In this document: positions 7,011 through 8,429 of the stretch, one piece after another
Position numbering within the stretch: position 1 is the first letter of the stretch
Layout of the letters: each line of letters starts with the position of its first letter
NCBI GenBank assembly: GCA_023418435.1
Contig: JAEZZT010000071.1
Location: 1 to 8,429, forward strand
From: Bacillota bacterium
GTDB lineage: Bacteria; Bacillota; Negativicutes; Veillonellales; Negativicoccaceae
DNA length: 8,429 nucleotides
Direction of reading: 5' to 3'
Position numbers and translations under genes: made by a program
Notes under the pieces: model-generated
Told to the model about the DNA's origin: nothing
The model's input: only the letters and a program-made list of their open reading frames with translations
Databases searched by the model: none

Positions 7011-7694
7011 CTATCTTGCCGTACCACCGCTCACATAGTCGATTCGCTGACGTTCCTCGTGGCTTTTTTGAATCGCCCAGTTCACTAAATTGTCTATCTT
7101 ATCTTCATTCATATTGTCGATGTAATGTGCACGTCTTTCTTTTTCAAAAATAAATGGCGGAATGTCGTGCTGCAAACAGGAGAGAAGCATGAGCATTCGT
7201 CCGGTTCTTCCGTTTCCGTCAGAAAAAGGATGAATTTTTTCAAATTTTAGATGTTGCGTCACTATCGCTTCGATCTTGCTTTCGCTTGTTGAGACATTCG
7301 CCAACCGATAATTGGTATTATCGACCCATTGGGTCATTTCCACCAACACTTGTTCATAGGGAATAGGCTGAAAATTCGCACCTTTGATCAATACATCCCC
7401 TTTGCGGAAGGTTCCGGCATCTATATTGATATTGGAAGTTAAGTATCGATGGACATCTTTTACTATATCCAAGTCCATTTCTTTCTCTTTCATTTTACAA
7501 AAAAGATAGTCCATCGCTCGGATATGGTTGTCGACTTCATAAAACTCTCGCTTCGAAATATTAGCCGGAATTCGGCCGTCCAATAAAATGGTGTACGTTT
7601 GTCCGAATGTTAGGGAGTTGCCCTCGATGCCTGCATTATGATATGCCATTCGGATAAGCAAGTCTTCTTGATAATCCTGGGGCAAGTTTTCCAC
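7011..7694 (-). CDS. Fic family protein with N-terminal inhibitory helix, 227 aa
   Basis: Fic enzymes move AMP or a related group from a nucleotide to a protein side chain. The catalytic motif is complete: HPFSDGNGRTGR at residues 155-166, with H155 as the base and D159 binding metal. A typical flap, LIKGANFQPIP (102-112), precedes it. Near the N-terminus AYHNAGIEGNSLTF (17-30) matches the inhibitory helix of self-restrained (class II) Fic proteins; E24 and G25 are present, but the usual S/T four residues before the glutamate is N20. This predicts an enzyme held inactive by its own N-terminus. The start is GTG at 7694, with GAGG 7 bases upstream, and the length is normal for a compact Fic protein. 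It is the first gene of a three-gene operon, followed at 9-12 bases by the unknown gene. Confidence 0.9.
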   Translation of the reverse strand: MENLPQDYQEDLLIRMAYHNAGIEGNSLTFGQTYTILLDGRIPANISKREFYEVDNHIRAMDYLFCKMKEKEMDLDIVKDVHRYLTSNINIDAGTFRKGDVLIKGANFQPIPYEQVLVEMTQWVDNTNYRLANVSTSESKIEAIVTQHLKFEKIHPFSDGNGRTGRMLMLLSCLQHDIPPFIFEKERRAHYIDNMNEDKIDNLVNWAIQKSHEERQRIDYVSGGTAR

Positions 7695-7784
7695 TCTATC
7701 ACCTCAAAAAATCTTATCTCTGTATATTTCCGATATTCCAATTTCTTTCTTGCTGTAAAGGGATTTCTACCCAACCCTATCTAT

Positions 7785-7813
7785 AGAATACTGTCTTGTA
7801 TATACCTAGTCAA
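7785..7813 (-). promoter_or_regulatory. Promoter of the Fic/unknown/AbiEii operon
   Basis: On the minus strand TTGACT (7813-7808) and TATTCT (7790-7785) are separated by 17 bases. The start would be near 7778, leaving a leader of about 84 bases before the GTG at 7694. It lies downstream of the terminator of the putative RNA gene, so the operon need not depend on readthrough from it. Confidence 0.6.
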
Positions 7814-7816
7814 ATT

Positions 7817-7834
7817 GGGAAGGGGGTTCTTCCC
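7817..7834. repeat. GGGAAG/CTTCCC inverted repeat
   Basis: A 6-bp perfect stem with a 6-base loop (GGGGTT on the plus strand) sits just upstream of the -35 element of the Fic operon. It could be an operator-like site or a second weak termination hairpin for the RNA gene upstream; neither is shown. Confidence 0.4.
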
Positions 7835-7841
7835 TTGAAAA

Positions 7842-7907
7842 TAAAAAAGACGAAGTATGCACCTCGTCTTTTAGTCTGTGTACTCCTACGCACACAGAGG
7901 CTAACTG
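7842..7907 (-). repeat. Dispersed repeat, copy A (RNA 3' end plus terminator)
   Basis: About 65 bases read on the minus strand as a GGCC/AGCC-CUGUG hairpin, a constant GAGTACACAGAC, then the AAAAGACGAGGTGCAT terminator stem. It aligns with 8311-8375 in the same orientation with only a few changes and one single-base gap. It forms the 3' end of the putative RNA gene. Confidence 0.75.
7843..7872 (-). terminator. Terminator of the putative RNA
   Basis: On the minus strand AAAAGACGA and TCGTCTTTT form a 9-bp stem around a 10-base loop, and the T-run extends to six (7848-7843). The same stem with one change in the loop recurs at 8312-8341. Confidence 0.8.
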
Positions 7908-8022
7908 TCGCCTACGTCTGTCTGCCCGTAGTGGCGCACCACTAAGTAGTAAAACTATTAATGGTCGTTTCACCCCGAAGGATGATTTCCTCTGGTTTTA
8001 GATCGGAGGAACCACGATCAGT
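7843..8022 (-). ncRNA. Putative structured RNA of about 180 nt, class unknown
   Basis: An exact consensus promoter and a factor-independent terminator bracket this minus-strand stretch, and it holds no convincing ORF. The predicted transcript has several compact hairpins: UCAUCC-UUCG-GGGUGA (7985-7970, with a C(UUCG)G loop), UAGUGG-UGCG-CCACUA (7944-7929), a CUACG/CGUAG pairing just after it, CUGUGU/ACACAG (7897-7876), and the terminator stem. Its 5' part can form alternative pairings (GAUCG with CGAUC at 8019-8001, or UUCCUC with GAGGAA), as in switching leaders. It could be a trans-acting small RNA, or a cis attenuator whose target gene is the Fic operon or was lost. I could not match it to a known riboswitch, tmRNA, 6S, SRP or RNase P RNA. 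The 3' 65 bases recur at 8311-8375. Confidence 0.5.
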
Positions 8023-8028
8023 ATAGTC

Positions 8029-8057
8029 ATTATAGTGCATCCTCATTATAATGTCAA
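8029..8057 (-). promoter_or_regulatory. Exact consensus promoter TTGACA-17-TATAAT
   Basis: On the minus strand TTGACA (8057-8052) and TATAAT (8034-8029) stand exactly 17 bases apart, matching the housekeeping sigma consensus at all twelve positions. Transcription would begin near 8022. No gene starts within the next 300 bases, so a strong promoter here points to an RNA product. Confidence 0.75.
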
Positions 8058-8105
8058 AAATTCCCGCTTTGAGTTTCCTTGCCGGACGAATTCTTCTTAT
8101 AAAAG

Positions 8106-8136
8106 AAGGGGGTGCAGTTCAGGTAAGCCCCCTTTT
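8106..8136. terminator. AAGGGGG/CCCCCTT hairpin terminator
   Basis: A 7-bp stem encloses a 15-base loop and is followed by TTTT on the plus strand and TCTTTT on the minus strand. The minus-strand reading would close the unit containing the 17-codon ORF and insulate the consensus promoter at 8029-8057. A competing hairpin, CTTCTT/AAGAAG (8093-8108), overlaps one arm. Confidence 0.6.
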
Positions 8137-8139
8137 GAT

Positions 8140-8225
8140 ACGATCTGTCTATTTCTTTCACGCCGACAGTAGCGAGTAGATGACGATCTGTCTATTTCTT
8201 CCACGCCGACAGTAGCGAGTAGATT
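8140..8225. repeat. 43-bp tandem duplication
   Basis: ACGATCTGTCTATTTCTT and its continuation through GCCGACAGTAGCGAGTAGAT occur twice head to tail (8140-8182 and 8183-8225), differing at one inner base and at the last base. The near-identity implies a recent duplication in non-coding DNA. It lies between the 17-codon ORF and the terminator at 8106-8136. Confidence 0.9.
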
Positions 8226-8241
8226 CTATTAGTATTATAGA

Positions 8242-8295
8242 TTAAATTTCTCTTTTTGTAAAACTTTCTTGTATCGCACTCGTCTTTCTTAACAT
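8242..8295 (-). CDS. 17-codon ORF with strong ribosome site, truncated gene or leader peptide
   Basis: AAGGAGG (8306-8300) lies 4 bases ahead of an ATG that opens MLRKTSAIQESFTKREI and then stops at TAA. The ribosome site is among the strongest in the window, but the product is too short to assign. It may be the remaining head of a gene whose body was deleted, a leader peptide, or a small protein. Its position directly after the terminator of repeat copy B suggests expression controlled by that RNA. What follows is a 43-bp tandem duplication and a terminator, not a gene. Confidence 0.35.
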   Translation of the reverse strand: MLRKTSAIQESFTKREI

Positions 8296-8310
8296 CGTTC
8301 CTCCTTAAAC

Positions 8311-8375
8311 TAAAAAAGACGAAGCATGCACCTCGTCTTTTGTCTGTGTACTCTCGCGCCCACAGTGGCCAGCTG
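8311..8375 (-). repeat. Dispersed repeat, copy B (RNA 3' end plus terminator)
   Basis: This is the second copy of the element at 7842-7907, same orientation: CTGTG/CACAG hairpin (8365-8344), GAGTACACAGAC and the 9-bp terminator stem. The sequence upstream on the minus strand (8376-8429) is not clearly similar to copy A and runs off the window. Here the terminator stands only 5 bases ahead of a strong ribosome site. Confidence 0.75.
8312..8341 (-). terminator. Terminator or attenuator in repeat copy B
   Basis: On the minus strand AAAAGACGA pairs with TCGTCTTTT around a GGTGCATGCT loop and ends in six T (8317-8312). It ends 5 bases before AAGGAGG (8306-8300) of the small ORF, so it may act as an attenuator for that ORF. 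Confidence 0.7.
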
Positions 8376-8429
8376 ATACATAATATGTACCAACCAATAG
8401 TCATTTCCACGTATTACGCATAATAGATA

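Noticed and set aside
7843..8022. Cobalamin riboswitch, T-box or tracrRNA identity for the putative RNA
   Set aside because: Short look-alikes occur (GCCACUG in copy B, UGGUGCGCCA, GTTTTAGA on the plus strand), but the full conserved cores are absent and no cas or matching target genes are present.
8192..8410. 72-codon frame on the minus strand
   Set aside because: It crosses the copy B terminator and the ribosome site of the 17-codon ORF, and its composition is not protein-like.

Overview
The window reads like an accessory, toxin-antitoxin-rich stretch of a low-to-middle GC bacterium, most likely a Bacillota (Firmicutes) member. The grounds are strong Shine-Dalgarno sites (AGGAG, GAGGTGA), some GTG starts, sigma-A-type promoters including one exact TTGACA-17-TATAAT, and compact terminators. 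A gut or oral Negativicutes host such as a Dialister relative would fit the gene types, but that is a guess. I see no rRNA, tRNA, transposase, integrase or CRISPR array.

Layout, left to right. (1) 72-2714 (-): an 880-residue protein made almost entirely of 35 degenerate repeats of about 25 residues (DUF4116 type), with its own extended -10 promoter. (2) A 42-bp perfect palindrome at 2964-3005, probably a two-way terminator, separates it from the next unit. (3) 5364 down to 3134 (-): an apparent operon of a HipA-like kinase, a small ORF with no ordinary start codon, a VbhA-like antitoxin, and a Fic toxin broken by a +1 frameshift just before its catalytic motif. (4) 5466-5687 (+): a lone RelB/DUF6290-like antitoxin, transcribed divergently from the kinase gene and closed by a perfect hairpin terminator shared with the converging genes on its right. 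(5) 7694 down to 5855 (-): a tight three-gene operon of an intact Fic enzyme with an N-terminal inhibitory helix, an unrecognised 157-158-residue protein, and an AbiEii-type nucleotidyltransferase. (6) 7695-8429: no long gene, but dense signals: the promoter of the Fic operon, a predicted structured RNA of about 180 nt with an exact consensus promoter and a terminator, a second copy of that RNA's 3' end just ahead of a 17-codon ORF with a strong ribosome site, a 43-bp tandem duplication and another terminator.

The common theme is regulated toxicity by nucleotidyl or phosphoryl transfer (Fic AMPylation, HipA-like phosphorylation, AbiEii nucleotidyl transfer), with signs of decay: a frameshifted toxin, an antitoxin without a toxin, and a small ORF missing a normal start. 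The most promising points for new biology are the Fic / unknown / AbiEii operon, the repeated terminator-ended RNA element upstream of it, and the small ORF between the kinase and the VbhA-like antitoxin.
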